Part shown: positions 12,301-22,791 of the stretch, one piece after another
Numbering within the stretch: the first letter of the stretch is position 1
Layout of the letters: each line of letters opens with the position of its first letter
NCBI GenBank assembly: GCA_016858145.1
Contig: JAEHOE010000231.1
Location: 35,282 to 99,281 of the forward strand
Direction: 5' to 3'
From: Edaphochlamys debaryana
Taxonomy: Eukaryota; Chlorophyta; Chlorophyceae; Chlamydomonadales
DNA: 64,000 bases
The notes under the pieces: model-generated
What the model saw: only the letters and a program-made list of their open reading frames with translations
Told to the model about the DNA's origin: nothing
Databases searched by the model: none
Translations under genes and position numbers: made by a program

Positions 12301-14981
12301 GACGATTAGCGGTGCGGCTGCTGAGGTCCTATGTAGCGGCCGCCTGGCAGTGCACATGAGGCCCACTTGCCATCCCACTCCTTATCTTACCTTCCCCTTG
12401 CCCCCTCTCCATCCCCCCCCAGATCAAGGAGATGGACGGCGAGCTGGAGCGCTACCACAAGACCAACGCCACCCTGGACCTCACCATCTCCAACATGCGC
12501 CTCAAGCAGGTGCGAGGGGGCGGGGCTGGGCGGGGGTGGGAGCGCTGGCAGGCTGGCGCTGTGCGGACGGGGCAGTGGAGGCGCCATGGCTGCAGCTGTG
12601 GGAGCCCTTGACTGCCCACCCCGCCCTGACCTCCCTTCCTCACCTCACCTCCCTCCCGCGATCCCCCCTTCCCATCCGCAGGCCGGCCTGGCCAACGAGG
12701 TGGCGGACCAGCGGCGCGAGAAGCAGGACGCCTACGCGCTGCTGCGGCGCTTCCAGCACGACCTGCAGGAGGTGGTGGGCTACCTGCAGGAGCCCAAGGT
12801 GCTCAAGGAGAAGGTCAAGTGGCTCTACCAGAAGCACTGCGGGGAGCTGCGCGCGGGGCCCGAGGAGGACGGCGACGTGGAGCGTGAGGCGGCGCGGCAG
12901 CGCGAGTACCTGGAGAAGACGGTGAGCGGCGCGGGCTGCGGAGGGCAGCAAGGCCTCGATGCGACCCTGGCTTTCATAACCCGCCACGCCACACCTCGCT
13001 CCTGTGCCCCTTCCGCTCACGTTCTCATCTACCCCCTACCCCCTACCCCCTAACCCCCCTACCCCCTGACCCCCCTACCCCCCCTAACCCCCAGGTGGAC
13101 TCCCTCAAGCGCAAGCTGGCCAAGGACAGCGAGCTGCACCGCACCGACAACCTGCGCATCATGCAGGAGAACACGGCGCTGATCAAGGAGATCAACGAGC
13201 TGCGGAGGGAGATCAAGGCGCTCAAGGGCGGGGCGGCGGCGGCGGCGGCCGGCACCATGGCGGGCAAGGCCGGCATGGGCGGCTACGGCCCGCGCGGCGC
13301 GGGCGGCCGCGGCAGCCCCGAGGCGCAGGTGTCGGAGGGTCTGCGGCGGGAGCTGGACATGCAGCGGGACCTCATCGCACGGCTGCGGGAAGAGGTGAGC
13401 GCGCGAGGGGCGGGGACGGGGCAATGGTGGGCCTGATGAACGGCTTGGAGTCGGGACTCAGCCCTTCCTTGAGTTGGCCCCTTCAAGGATCTACGGCCCA
13501 TTGAAGCGTCCCCCGCACCATCTCACCCCCTCCCCCCCCCCCAGATGATGGCCAAGGAGGCCCGCATCAAGCAGCTGGAGGCCATGGTGGTGCCCCGCCC
13601 CATCAGCAGGGAGCGCCTGCCGCCCATGGACGGGTTCAGCGGAGCACCGCACGCGCCGCACCCGCCCGTGCACGGCGGCTACATGGGCGGACCGCAGGCC
13701 TCGCAGCCGCACCTGTCCCCGCACGCCCCGCCGTACGGGCACGGCCAACCGCACGGCCTGCCCCCGCAGCCCCCCCTGCGCACCGGCTCCGCCAACGGCC
13801 TGCGCGACGGCCTGGGCATGGGCGGCAGCGGCAGCGGGCCCAACAGCGTGCTGGGCGGCGCGGCCATAGCGGGCTCGCTGGGCCCCGCCCCGCTCCGTGC
13901 CAGCGGCAACGGCAACGGCAACGGCCTGAGCAGCAGCGGGGAGCTGGCGGCGGCCATGGTGGCCGCATCCCTGCCCGGGCGCAGCGAGCGGCCCGTGGAG
14001 GACATTGACCCCGAGGCGGAGGCGCGGGAGGCGGAGGCGGCCCGCGAGGCGGAGGCGGCCATGGAGGCGGCTGCGGAGGCGGCCTACGAGGCACAGATGG
14101 CGGCGCAGCAGCAGGCGGAGGCGGAGGCGGGGGCGGGGTACGGTGAGGGCCAGGGGGCGTACGAGGAGGGGTACGCGCAGGAGCAGGAGCAGCAGCAGCA
14201 GCCGGGCGGCGAGGAGGGCTACGGGGAGGAGCCGCCGCCGCCCCAGGGCGAGGGCCAGGGCTACGGTGCTGAGGGCGAGGGCGAGGGCGAGGCGGGGGCG
14301 CCAGGTGCGGGCTACGACGGGGGCGAGCAGGCCCCCGCTGACCAGGGCGACGGCGGCGAGGAGGGCGGCGAGCCAGGGCCAGACGCAGCCTCGGAGCAGC
14401 CGCCGGCCGACGAAGGCTACGGCGCTGGAGGCGAGCCGGCGCCGGACGCTTCGAACGCGGCGGAGGGCTCGGGCGAGCCCGCACCCGAGGCGTCTGCAGC
14501 CGACGCTGGAGAGGGCGCGGCGCCGGGCAGGGAGGCGGAGGCGGACTACGGGGCGGGCGAGGCGCAGGCGGAGGCGGGGTACAGCGGGGAGGAGCCCGGG
14601 GCGCCGGAGCCAGAGCCAGAGCCGGAGTCGATGCCTGCTGAGGCGAGTGGGCAGGCCCCTCCTGAGGCGGACTACGGCGGAGAGCCCCCGGCTGGGGAGC
14701 CCTCGGGGGCCGGGGAGCCGCCCGCGGAGCCCTCTGCCGCGGAGCCCGAGGCGGGGGACTTCGGCGCTGAGCCCAGCGGGCAGGCGGCCGAGGAGGGCGG
14801 GGCCGAGCCAGCGCCCGAGGCATCCGGGGCGGAGGGCTTCGGTGAGCCGCCTGCGGATGGGGCCCCTGGCGAGGCCGAGGGTGAGGGGTACGCAGGGGAG
14901 CCGGCAGCGGATGCCTATGGCGAGGGCGGGGGCGAGGGGCAAGGGCCCGAGGGGGCGCTGGAGGAGGGGCAGGACGCATGA
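6307..14981 (+). CDS. CFAP57: Cilia and flagella associated protein 57 (FAP57/WDR65)
   Basis: Twenty-two exons join to about 1,643 codons: 6307-6615, 6910-7062, 7222-7449, 7651-7722, 7930-8042, 8238-8355, 8548-8739, 8920-9038, 9197-9404, 9553-9648, 9775-9913, 10083-10275, 10472-10580, 10791-10943, 11094-11306, 11454-11548, 11687-11876, 12057-12224, 12423-12509, 12682-12921, 13095-13394, 13545-14981. Residues 1 to about 646 form WD40 beta-propellers (for example [17 protein letters not shown]). Residues about 650-1165 are a long coiled coil with blocks nearly invariant from algae to mammals ([43 protein letters not shown]). CFAP57 is an axonemal protein needed to place a subset of inner-arm dyneins. 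The start at 6307 gives an N-terminus ([12 protein letters not shown]) matching the animal protein. The last exon adds about 480 residues of Gly/Ala/Glu/Pro-rich sequence not seen in animal homologues. The intron after exon 13 begins with GC. Confidence 0.95.
13021..13093. repeat. CCCCCTA-type microsatellite in a CFAP57 intron
   Basis: Repeated ctaccccctacccc units with a few ctaacccc variants form the 3' part of the intron before exon 21. They supply its pyrimidine tract and end at the acceptor CAG at 13092-13094. Confidence 0.8.
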
Positions 14982-15326
14982 GGGGGCGGGGGCAGTAAGG
15001 GGTGGGACTGGGAGAGTGGGGAGGGGTCATTGAATGGTGTCAGCACGTGATCAGGGGCACTGGCGGCATTTGTGGGCGCCCCGCAACCGCAGCCGAAGGG
15101 CTGTCGCAAGGGGGCTGACCTGGGGGACTTGACGCCCTCTAGCTATAGGGAGGGAGGAGGTACGACTGAAACGAAGACTGGGGCTGGAGCCAGTGTGGCG
15201 AGAGGCGCTGGGCGTGGATGGCCTCCTGGGCTTGGATGCCAAGCCTTTGTGGCGTGGGTTTGAGCACAGTGCGGAACAAGTGCATATGCGGTTGCAGGCC
15301 CCCGGTCGCCGGCGGCCATGGAATGA

Positions 15327-15331
15327 TGTAA
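15327..15331 (+). promoter_or_regulatory. TGTAA polyadenylation signal for CFAP57
   Basis: TGTAA lies 346 bases after the CFAP57 stop codon and is the first such motif on that strand. Confidence 0.55.
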
Positions 15332-16191
15332 GGATGTTGGCAAGAAGGTTGCAAAGCACGCTCGCGTTTTACCGTCGGGGTCTTGGGCTGTTACGGGTGA
15401 CATGGCAAGGTATCCCGATTCGCATGGATGCAGACGGACAGGCCTGAAGGTGATGGCGTGGTTGGCCCGAGTTGGTGATCGGGAGGGAGCGGTTTACTCA
15501 CCTCATGACGGGACGCACCGGCCCGGCACCAATAGCATGCACCAGCCACCTGCGCCGCACATGCAGCCACCTGCTAATGGTACGCCCGGGTGTCGGCATG
15601 TCGCCCTTCATCAGCTCCGACGTATCAAGCGACCCTGGGCGCCGTCTGCGCCGGACGGCGGTGCGTGTGCGTGCGGCCGAGTGCGCCGCAGCCTCGCCCG
15701 TGGTGGGCGGGGCGGGCAGGGTGTCGTGAGAGGAGCATGCACGGCTGGGGCGGGGCTGCGGGAGCCACACGGCGCAGAGGGACTGGTGCGGCGCAGTGCT
15801 GGGACCGGCTCCCGGCCTTGGCGCCGGCGGGGCAGGGGGCAGGGCGACCGGCATTCAGCAAGGTGAGCTGACCCAGTTCGTACGAGGCAACATGAGCCTT
15901 GGGGCCGTCCACCGTTCGGCTGGGCCTCAACACGTTCCAACGTGGACCGACCGCAGGCCGAGCTCGGGCCCCTGTTGCCGCGGCTGCTGCTGCTACTGCT
16001 GCACACCAGCCCTGAACCGCCCCAGTGGACAGTCCCCACCGCCCCTGACTGCGGCGGACCACGCGCCACGCACCCTCCGCCCACCCCATCCCCGGGTTCG
16101 TCCTCCCAGGGTGAACAAACGCGACTTCTTCATAGCGAGGAACGAGCGTTGGAGAAGGCTAGTTCTTGCTCCGATTGAGTATGTTGTGCTG

Positions 16192-16210
16192 GGTACGGCA
16201 ACGCCGTACC
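16192..16210. other. Perfect 8-bp-stem hairpin in a structured stretch
   Basis: GGTACGGC, loop AAC, GCCGTACC. It is followed at once by a second hairpin (GCCGCT, loop TCTT, AGCGGC) and a GCGGCAGCTGCCGC palindrome. No known RNA family was recognised. The group lies in a gene-free stretch with fewer homopolymer runs than its surroundings. Confidence 0.5.
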
Positions 16211-17630
16211 TCAGCCGCTTCTTAGCGGCAGCTGCCGCCTTGGGGCAGCATCTGCCGTGTAGAGTTCGCTTTCCCGGTCCTGTAGGGTACCGGGCTTAGA
16301 TCAACGCTTTGCGTCGTTACTTCCCCCCCACCTCCCCGAGGCCGCTTGGCCCGGGGCCGGGGGCCCGTGCCAGGGCGTCGTCTGCCCTGCCTGAGATTGA
16401 GCGGACTGAAAAGCTACCGGCCACTATGTCAACGTTATAACTGGGGGAACTGGGGCAGCGTTAGGGCAGCTTGGGAGCATCGGCTTACTGGATTGGTTGT
16501 TGGTTGGGAGGAGCAGCACGGTTTAGCGCTTGGTGGAGTTATGGTATGTAACGATTGAACTCCGTGGTGCTGCCCCCCCAACCGTGCGCGGTGGCGGCCG
16601 GCGCTGGGGGCGCGTCGGCGGTCACCCTCCACATGTACGGCTTTCCCTACTGCCAGCCTGGCATCAGCGGCCAGGTGCGGCCAGCTGGCTACGGTGGGGG
16701 CGGGGGGGGGGAGGAGGCGGTGACCGAGGCCCTCATCATCCCCTCACCTTCCCGCCGGGGGCTTGGGCGGCTACAGAGAGGTCTCCTCACTCTGACCACC
16801 CCGCTTTGCCCCTGCTTTACGCACACTGAGCTTTGGCCTCATCCTCCTCGACCCCACGTACAGGGTCGTAGCGTGTGGGCCGTCCAGAGGATGCTCAAGA
16901 CCTGCTGCTGCAACCTGCCCCGCCTCACCTCCGGCCTGTGCTGCCCTCCGCGGCCACCACCCTCCTCTCGGCCGCCCACCCAGCTGCCCTTTGCTCCGCG
17001 GCCGCCTGCGCCCCCCGCCGGCCGCCAGCACCCCAGCCCGCACCTGCCGGCACCGGTTGAGGTGGCGGAGGCCCCTGGGGACGCAGGCATGTACCGCGCA
17101 CGGTGTGAGCCGCAGAGCAACGGTCACTCCGCCGCACGAGGGCTGGCACGTGTGCGGCCACGTGCTGGGCCCGGGCCAGCTGCATGTACCGGACGGACGT
17201 ACATCACCGATGTCCCGGTACGGGTCGGGATAAGGAAGAAACCAGATCACGAGGGGTTACAACGAGCATGATATCGGGCGTGATGGCGGGGAGGGGCCCT
17301 TTCCCCCTGCCCTGACTCGGCGGACAGCCATCCTCGCTTTCACTTTGCCGCACGCACTGGCACGCAGGGGCCGTTGACGGCATTATCGCCGGCCACTAGC
17401 TATATGCTAGGCGAGCGGGTATTTACAGACACCCACACGGTGCTGAGCACTGGTGCCTCTTGGGTGCGAGGGTTATTGGTCATTCACCACTGCGTCCACC
17501 ATGCACCGCCACCCCACCCTCTTCCAGCTACAGCTCCGACCGGATCCCACGCATCGACGTGCAGCACCACTTAACCACTCAACGCGTCAAACGACCTCAA
17601 CCGCCCATCACAGCCTGCTGGGTGACTCCG

Positions 17631-17691
17631 GTGGGATCCGAACCCACACCTCCCCCCCTCCAGATGCGCCGCCAGGGGCTCGGGCCCGCTA
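17631..17691 (-). mobile_element. tRNA-like fragment with pol III box B and possible box A (SINE remnant or degenerate tRNA)
   Basis: On the minus strand 17647-17631 reads GTGGG-TTCGGAT-CCCAC, a perfect tRNA T-arm with a 5-bp stem and a 7-base loop. It contains GGTTCGGATCC, which matches the internal box B consensus at nearly every position. A GC-rich box A-like stretch (TAGCGGGCCCGAGC) begins 57 bases upstream at 17691. The flanks do not fold into a full acceptor stem and anticodon arm that I can see, so an intact tRNA is unlikely. Green algal genomes carry tRNA-derived SINEs with this organisation. I found no second copy in the window. Confidence 0.4.
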
Positions 17692-18938
17692 CTCTGACCG
17701 CACGGCTGCGCCCCCATCTGATGGATTCCACGCGGTGTAGCTAGCCTCGGAGGCAGGCGAACGAGGACTTGACGTTTCGGTCCATCCACATTCGCCTCAC
17801 CAGCCTGGGGACTCGAGGAACAGGCGCCTTACATATGGTTCTGTGTTCTATAACGGCGGGCTCGGTCAAGCTTATACAAGCAGTATCACATGGGCACAGA
17901 CGGCTAGTAGTCACATGGGCTCAGATCTCAAAAGAACTCGCTCACGAGGTTGATCCCACACCTTGCCCAGCCCAGCATCACCTAGAGCCCTTGCGTAGCG
18001 CACAATACTTGAAGCCTTTCAGGCCTGGTACAAGTGACAGGTGGAGGGCTCGACTGAGTCGCTCACCGACACGAGGCAACGGGCGTCTAATGGCCTTGGC
18101 CCATACAAAGCTGACCAGACTTGCCTGCAGCAAGCCACCCCCCCCCCCCGGGCCTTTCCTCCAGCAACGGCGCGCTTAGTCACCACCCTGCGCGCTCGTG
18201 TATCCCGCCTAGTGATATGGCATGAAACCCCCCGTCATTGCGAACCCTCATTGTTCCCTCAAACCTGCTCCATGGGACACGCCCACATGGGGACCCTCCG
18301 GATGACACACCCGCTCGCCCCTGCCGCTCCACTGCCAAGGCCTGGAGCCTGCCATTAGCACAGGCTCTGGACTCGTAGCCTGGCCAGTTTATGATCAACG
18401 TCAACAACGAAACAGTACGTGCATAACACGACAGCCTTTGCTGCAGTACCCAGGGCTGCATACTGGAAAGTGGGGCCGGGGCCCTGCCCCAGGGCTCACG
18501 AGTTTCCATGGCCTCGCACAAACCCCCGATGACCAGACTCTCCCCGGCCCCTGCTTCCCACACAAGCCCCCACCCAACAACGACAGCCCGCATCCCAGAC
18601 TCCACAAGGCGCTAATGCAGCAGCCCTTCCACCAAGCAAACCATGGGACTAAGGACTCGGTCAAACCTGTGCGCCGATGCATGGGCGCACCTGCTCAGGC
18701 GCAAACCTCACCGTCACATACTTAGGGCACGACCGCACCGGCCCGCAGCCGGACCCTGATGCACGCACGCTTGGGAAGTAAACAAGTTCAGCGGTTGGGG
18801 TTGTAGCTAGAAGCAGATACCGGTTCCGGCTCAACGTTCGAGGCCGGCCTGAAACGGATATGTCACGCGTTAAGAGCACCAGCTCCACCCCATGCGAACG
18901 GTTTGACCCCATGCAACCGCCCTAAAACCCCAACCTCG

Positions 18939-19030
18939 TGCAATGGGCTCTCACCATACCCCAGCCCCATGCAATGGGCTCTTACCATACCCCAAACCCA
19001 TGCAAACGGCTCAACCCCATGCAACGGCCG
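18939..19030. repeat. Imperfect 31-base tandem repeat
   Basis: Units sharing TGCAATGGGCTC followed by ACCATACCCC start at 18939 and 18970, with a diverged third at 19001. Further CCCCATGCAA motifs flank them (about 18890-18925 and 19015-19030). The repeat lies just beyond the 3' end of the leftward transporter gene. Confidence 0.75.
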
Positions 19031-19135
19031 ACAGTATATTCCCCAGACATGGTAGCGGTTGTGATGCCAACCCACCAGGACACTGTCCCTGCAAGGCCCG
19101 CTTATCCTTCGCTTTTGATTCGCTGCCAACGGGCC

Positions 19136-19140
19136 TTACA
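19136..19140 (-). promoter_or_regulatory. TGTAA polyadenylation signal (minus strand) for the leftward transporter
   Basis: TTACA on the plus strand lies 66 bases downstream of the stop codon (19207-19209) of the leftward transporter gene. Confidence 0.55.
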
Positions 19141-19206
19141 GGGCCCCCGCCTGCACTGACGCTCGTCCGGCGCCCCTCAGCGGTGTGCCAAGCTGATACG
19201 CGCAGC

Positions 19207-21976
19207 TCACACCACGTCTGAGCCCAGCGTGTTCTTGGACCGCTGCTTCTCGAACGCCGTCAGCGAGGGCTGCCGCACCGCCGCCAGGGCTGCCGTGGCC
19301 AGGCGGCGGGGCGCCTCGGAGAGCGCGCTGGAGACCGCGGACTTCGGCGGCGCCTGCGCCTGCGCCATCACGTCCGCTGGCGGCGTGGTGAGGTAGTCCC
19401 AGTCCACCCAGCCCAGCAGCCTGTCGTACGCCGCCTGCTGCGTGGCGGCCAGGCGCTCGCGGGTACGGCGCGGCACGGCCCACACGTACAGCTGCACGGT
19501 ACGGAGCCACATGCGCTCGTACAGGGTGCCGTACGTGCCTGAGCGGTGGGCAGCGCAGGCGGCAGGGGTCGCAGGGGTCAGGGCGCAGGCCAGGGGGTCC
19601 CAGTCGAGGAGCCAGGGGCTCTCAGGCCTCAGCCCGCGCCTCACCTGCGTAGAGCGTGCCGACGAAGAACGCCCCGCCGATGATGTTCCCGATGGTGGCC
19701 GGCACCAGGTTGCTGCCGATGATGGTGTGCAGGGACATGTTGCTGCCCAGCATCTTGGCCAGGGACAGCTGGTACTGCGGGGGGAGGGGGGGACACCGAG
19801 GGGCGGGGGGTGAGCGTGACGCCGGGGTGCTTGGCTGCGGCCCCACCCCGCCCCCGCCAGTCTTGAGCCGCCTCGCCCCTCCTCCCACCCCTCCCCCGCA
19901 CCTGGTTTGCGATGCAGTGCTCCGTGCCCAGAGTCACGAAGGCCGACACGGGGAGGTACACGCCCACGGCCTTGCCTGCAGGGGGGGAGGGGGGGGAGGG
20001 GCCGGGATCAGCGAGCGCGGAACTCAGTGGCGGCTCCCTGCCCTCTTCTGCCCCCCCCCCTGCCCCGCCCCTGCCCACCCGTGACGTCACGTGCGGAGTT
20101 GGCCATCCACACCGCCAGGTTCACAAGCCAGTTGGCGATGATGCCCTGCGGGGGAGCAGGCGGGCGGGTAGCAGTCCGCGTCTCATTGTGCCTACACGCC
20201 GCTGCCTGGCCAAAGAGAGAAGTCCATCCAGAGGCCCGCCCTGGCACAGCCGCCATGCGTCTCCGATCCCTCTGTGCCGTGAACCCGGACCCCACCCCAC
20301 CCCCGGCCTGCCCACCTTGACGACGGTTGCCCCAAAGGGGGACCCTGTTTTCTTCATGGCCAGTTCGATGGGGAACTCGGACTTGTGTCCCGCGAAGAAC
20401 CCGGCCCACACCGTGAGCTGCGCCATGATGAGGCACCCCGCCAGGTTGCACCACCAGGACAGCAGCCAGTTCTTGATCACGTAGTAGGTGGCCACGCGGC
20501 CCTCGATCCAGGCGGTCATCATGTACATGCAGCTGCTCGTGAACAGGTCGGCGCCAGCAACCTAGCAGCGAGGAGGGCGTGGAAGGAGAGAGGAGAGAGC
20601 GGACGGGGCATGAAGGTAGCTTTCCTCCCTTTCTCGGGTCCCAACTTGGTTCTGACCTCCACCTCCAGACCAACAACGCGCAATGCATAGCGCCTCACCC
20701 CCTTCCCCCACCCCCTTCCCCCACCATGATGACCGTGAGTCCCAGCGGGAAGCCCACGGCACCGAGCAGGAAGTTGTAGAGCCCCGGGTTGGGGCCTTTC
20801 TGGATATCGTGGATCTGGGGGGCGTGGGCACGCAAGCGGCACATGCAAGCTTCAAGCCCTGCGCCCCACTCCCCTTGCTCTCGTTCCCACTTCAGCCAGG
20901 GTGCAGGAGACGAGCGGCATGGCTACGGAAAGACGCGGAGACCGTTAATGCCCAGATACACTGCTCCCGCCCTGCTGCCTGCCGTCAAAGCACGCGCAGG
21001 CCCATGCGTCACGCAGCCGGGCGCCCCCTCACCTGCCCTCCCACGGTCATGCACAGCATGAAGGAGAAGGAGATGTAGAAACCCGCCATCACGCCCTGAG
21101 TCACCTGCCGAGCAGAAGGGCAGGGGAGGGGATGCGGTGAGGGGCTTTAAGGTGGCGCCTTGCTCGGAAACGACCCCCAGCGCATTAAGCTTACGCTTGC
21201 GCCTATCGGGCCTACCTGCTTGGCTAGGGTCAGCTGCGTCTTGGCCACGCCTGTGCGGACACGGGGGCAAAGGTTGCGTGAGGCCAGCAGATGCACTGCT
21301 CCGCCTCCCCGGCCTGCTCTAATGAACCAGTGCTGGTGAGGTGCCGGTTATAAACCTTACTTGCTTCCCCCAGCCCAAGAGCCCCTATCCCCTCGGCAAG
21401 CCCTTTCCCTGCGTCCGCCTCCCGCTTCACTCCCCCCTCCCCGCCCCCACCCGTGGCCACGATGTGGTCGTAGGTCTCCTTGGGGCTGAGGATGACCCGC
21501 GCCGCCACCTCGGCGTGCTCCTCGTGTCGGGGGGCCTGGGAGAACACGCGGCCGCCGGGAGGGGGCCGGGCGGGCGGCGGAGAGGCTGCAGCGGACTTGG
21601 CACCTGCGGGCGGCAAAGCGCGGTCGGGTGCGGCAAACACAACCGGGGTTTGACTCAACCACGCGGCTTCCAGCCTCGCGCGCCTCCAAGCCACGTGCCG
21701 CTTCCTACCCGCATCCTCGGCACGGCGGTAGCCGCTTGGCGGGGGGCTCTGTGTTTCGCGAAATGCCGGAGCTGAAATCACGCTGCTGGGTGCTCCGCCA
21801 AGCCGAGCGTCAACGAAATCCGATAGCCCCATCACGCGGTGCTGCGAGCCACCGCCATTGGCCTTGCCATTCGCTGTCACTTGAGGCTTCGCAGTCAATG
21901 CAGGCTCCGTCACCCCGTGGTTTTCGACATCGGGCCCAGGCCCGTCAGAACTCTTGGGAGCACCGTTTGCGGCCAT
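19207..21976 (-). CDS. NAR1: Formate/nitrite transporter family protein (NAR1-type), leftward copy A
   Basis: Ten exons encode about 488 residues. From about residue 140 the protein is a member of the FNT (PF01226) family of pentameric anion channels: FPLGL followed by GADLFTSS (omega-loop region, where bacteria have GAELFTGN), a tryptophan-rich helix (KNWLLSWWCNLAG), and GTEHCIAN with the central conserved His at about residue 330. ATIGNIIGG follows. In green algae this family moves nitrite, formate or bicarbonate across plastid or plasma membranes; which substrate applies here is not determined. The first exon (21976-21709) encodes about 89 residues of low-complexity sequence not shared with copy B. 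The last exon differs from copy B only in a short patch (plus-strand about 19290-19370). The gene faces away from copy B across 815 bp, and intron positions are identical. No NAR1 subtype number is assigned. Confidence 0.9.
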
Positions 21977-22791
21977 GGATGCTGGCGCGCAGTCTTATGT
22001 TCGGGCTCAATCGTAAATCGCACCACGCACGTTGACGGTAACCTGCCGTGATATGTATGGCTGTGTATGTATCTATACGCGTGGAGCAAGACTGTGGACT
22101 AGCGGCGGGGAGGCCGAAAAGACACCTCGAGCCCTGCCGGCAGTCCGACTTTGAAGCTGTGCATGTGCGGCGCGACGCGAGCCATCTCGTAACGCCGAGC
22201 ATAACAACAAGCATGTTGCAGGGCTCAGATCAACGGGGCCACCCTTGTCAGCTAGGGTTAAGGTCGAGCGGACACTCGACCTCGGCCAAATCCTCGGGTT
22301 GGGGGCCGGGGGTGGGACTCGGCCATGCCACACGACCGCGACCCCGCGGACGTCATCGGCGCACAGAAGAGGGGGTCAGGGACTGCATACGAAGCACTTG
22401 CCGCCACTTGAAAGGATGTGGGTAGTGGGGTTGAGGGGGGCCGGCATCGCGTTCCAGTCATGCCCACCAGGTGCGGGCAGTTGACGCTCGGGAGCCCACG
22501 CCCACGCCCGACTGGAGTGTGAACCAGAGCAGTGCGTGTCCGTGACGGAGGGGCTGTGGTTCCGGGTGGTGTCCGGCCCGGTGGGCTCTGGCAGTGGGTC
22601 TGGCCCAGCAATGCGTGCACCGCGGCGCCGGCGGCCCCGCTGCATCGCGGGATGCATGGCGCTCCCGCGCTCGCTTGAAACTTGCGCACGCGCTCCGACA
22701 CGCGCCCACGCACTTTGGTGCTTCACCGCAGAACCGGTGCACGCAGCATCCATCAACTCTAGCCCACTCGCCACCGCTCAAGGGCGACGGC
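21977..22791. promoter_or_regulatory. Shared divergent promoter region of the two transporters
   Basis: This 815 bp between the two start codons must contain both 5' UTRs and promoters. The centre is relatively AT-rich for this genome (about 22050-22085, with ATATGTATGGCTGTGTATG). No known algal regulatory element was identified with confidence. An open frame continues upstream of the copy B ATG without another ATG start. Confidence 0.5.

Larger units (their letters stand above)
15332..19135. other. Long region without a confident gene
   Basis: This 3.8 kb separates CFAP57 from the first transporter. It holds a group of small hairpins (about 16192-16250), a tRNA-like fragment (17631-17691), and a 31-base tandem repeat (18939-19030). 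Exon-like fragments occur around 16100-16300 and 16590-17240, with an AG before an open frame and GT after it, but they do not join into a protein I recognise. A small unannotated gene, decayed gene or non-coding RNA cannot be excluded. Confidence 0.5.

Noticed and set aside
13021..13093. CCCCCTA/CCCCCTAA runs resembling telomeric repeats
   Set aside because: They differ from the green algal CCCTAAAA telomere unit, are short and irregular, and sit exactly in the pyrimidine tract of a coding gene's intron.
13491..15033. Three overlapping open frames of 340-480 codons on both strands over the CFAP57 tail
   Set aside because: They are shadows of the GC-rich last CFAP57 exon. The plus-strand frame from 13545 continues directly from conserved upstream exons and accounts for them.
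16530..17271. Possible small gene (exon-like stretches with AG before and GT after)
   Set aside because: The fragments do not join into a protein with any recognised domain, and alternative frames are equally open. The evidence is too weak to annotate.
17571..17789. Complete tRNA gene on the minus strand
   Set aside because: The T-arm is perfect, but no matching acceptor stem and anticodon arm could be folded at normal spacing; the best 5' partner has a mismatch and needs an oversized tRNA.
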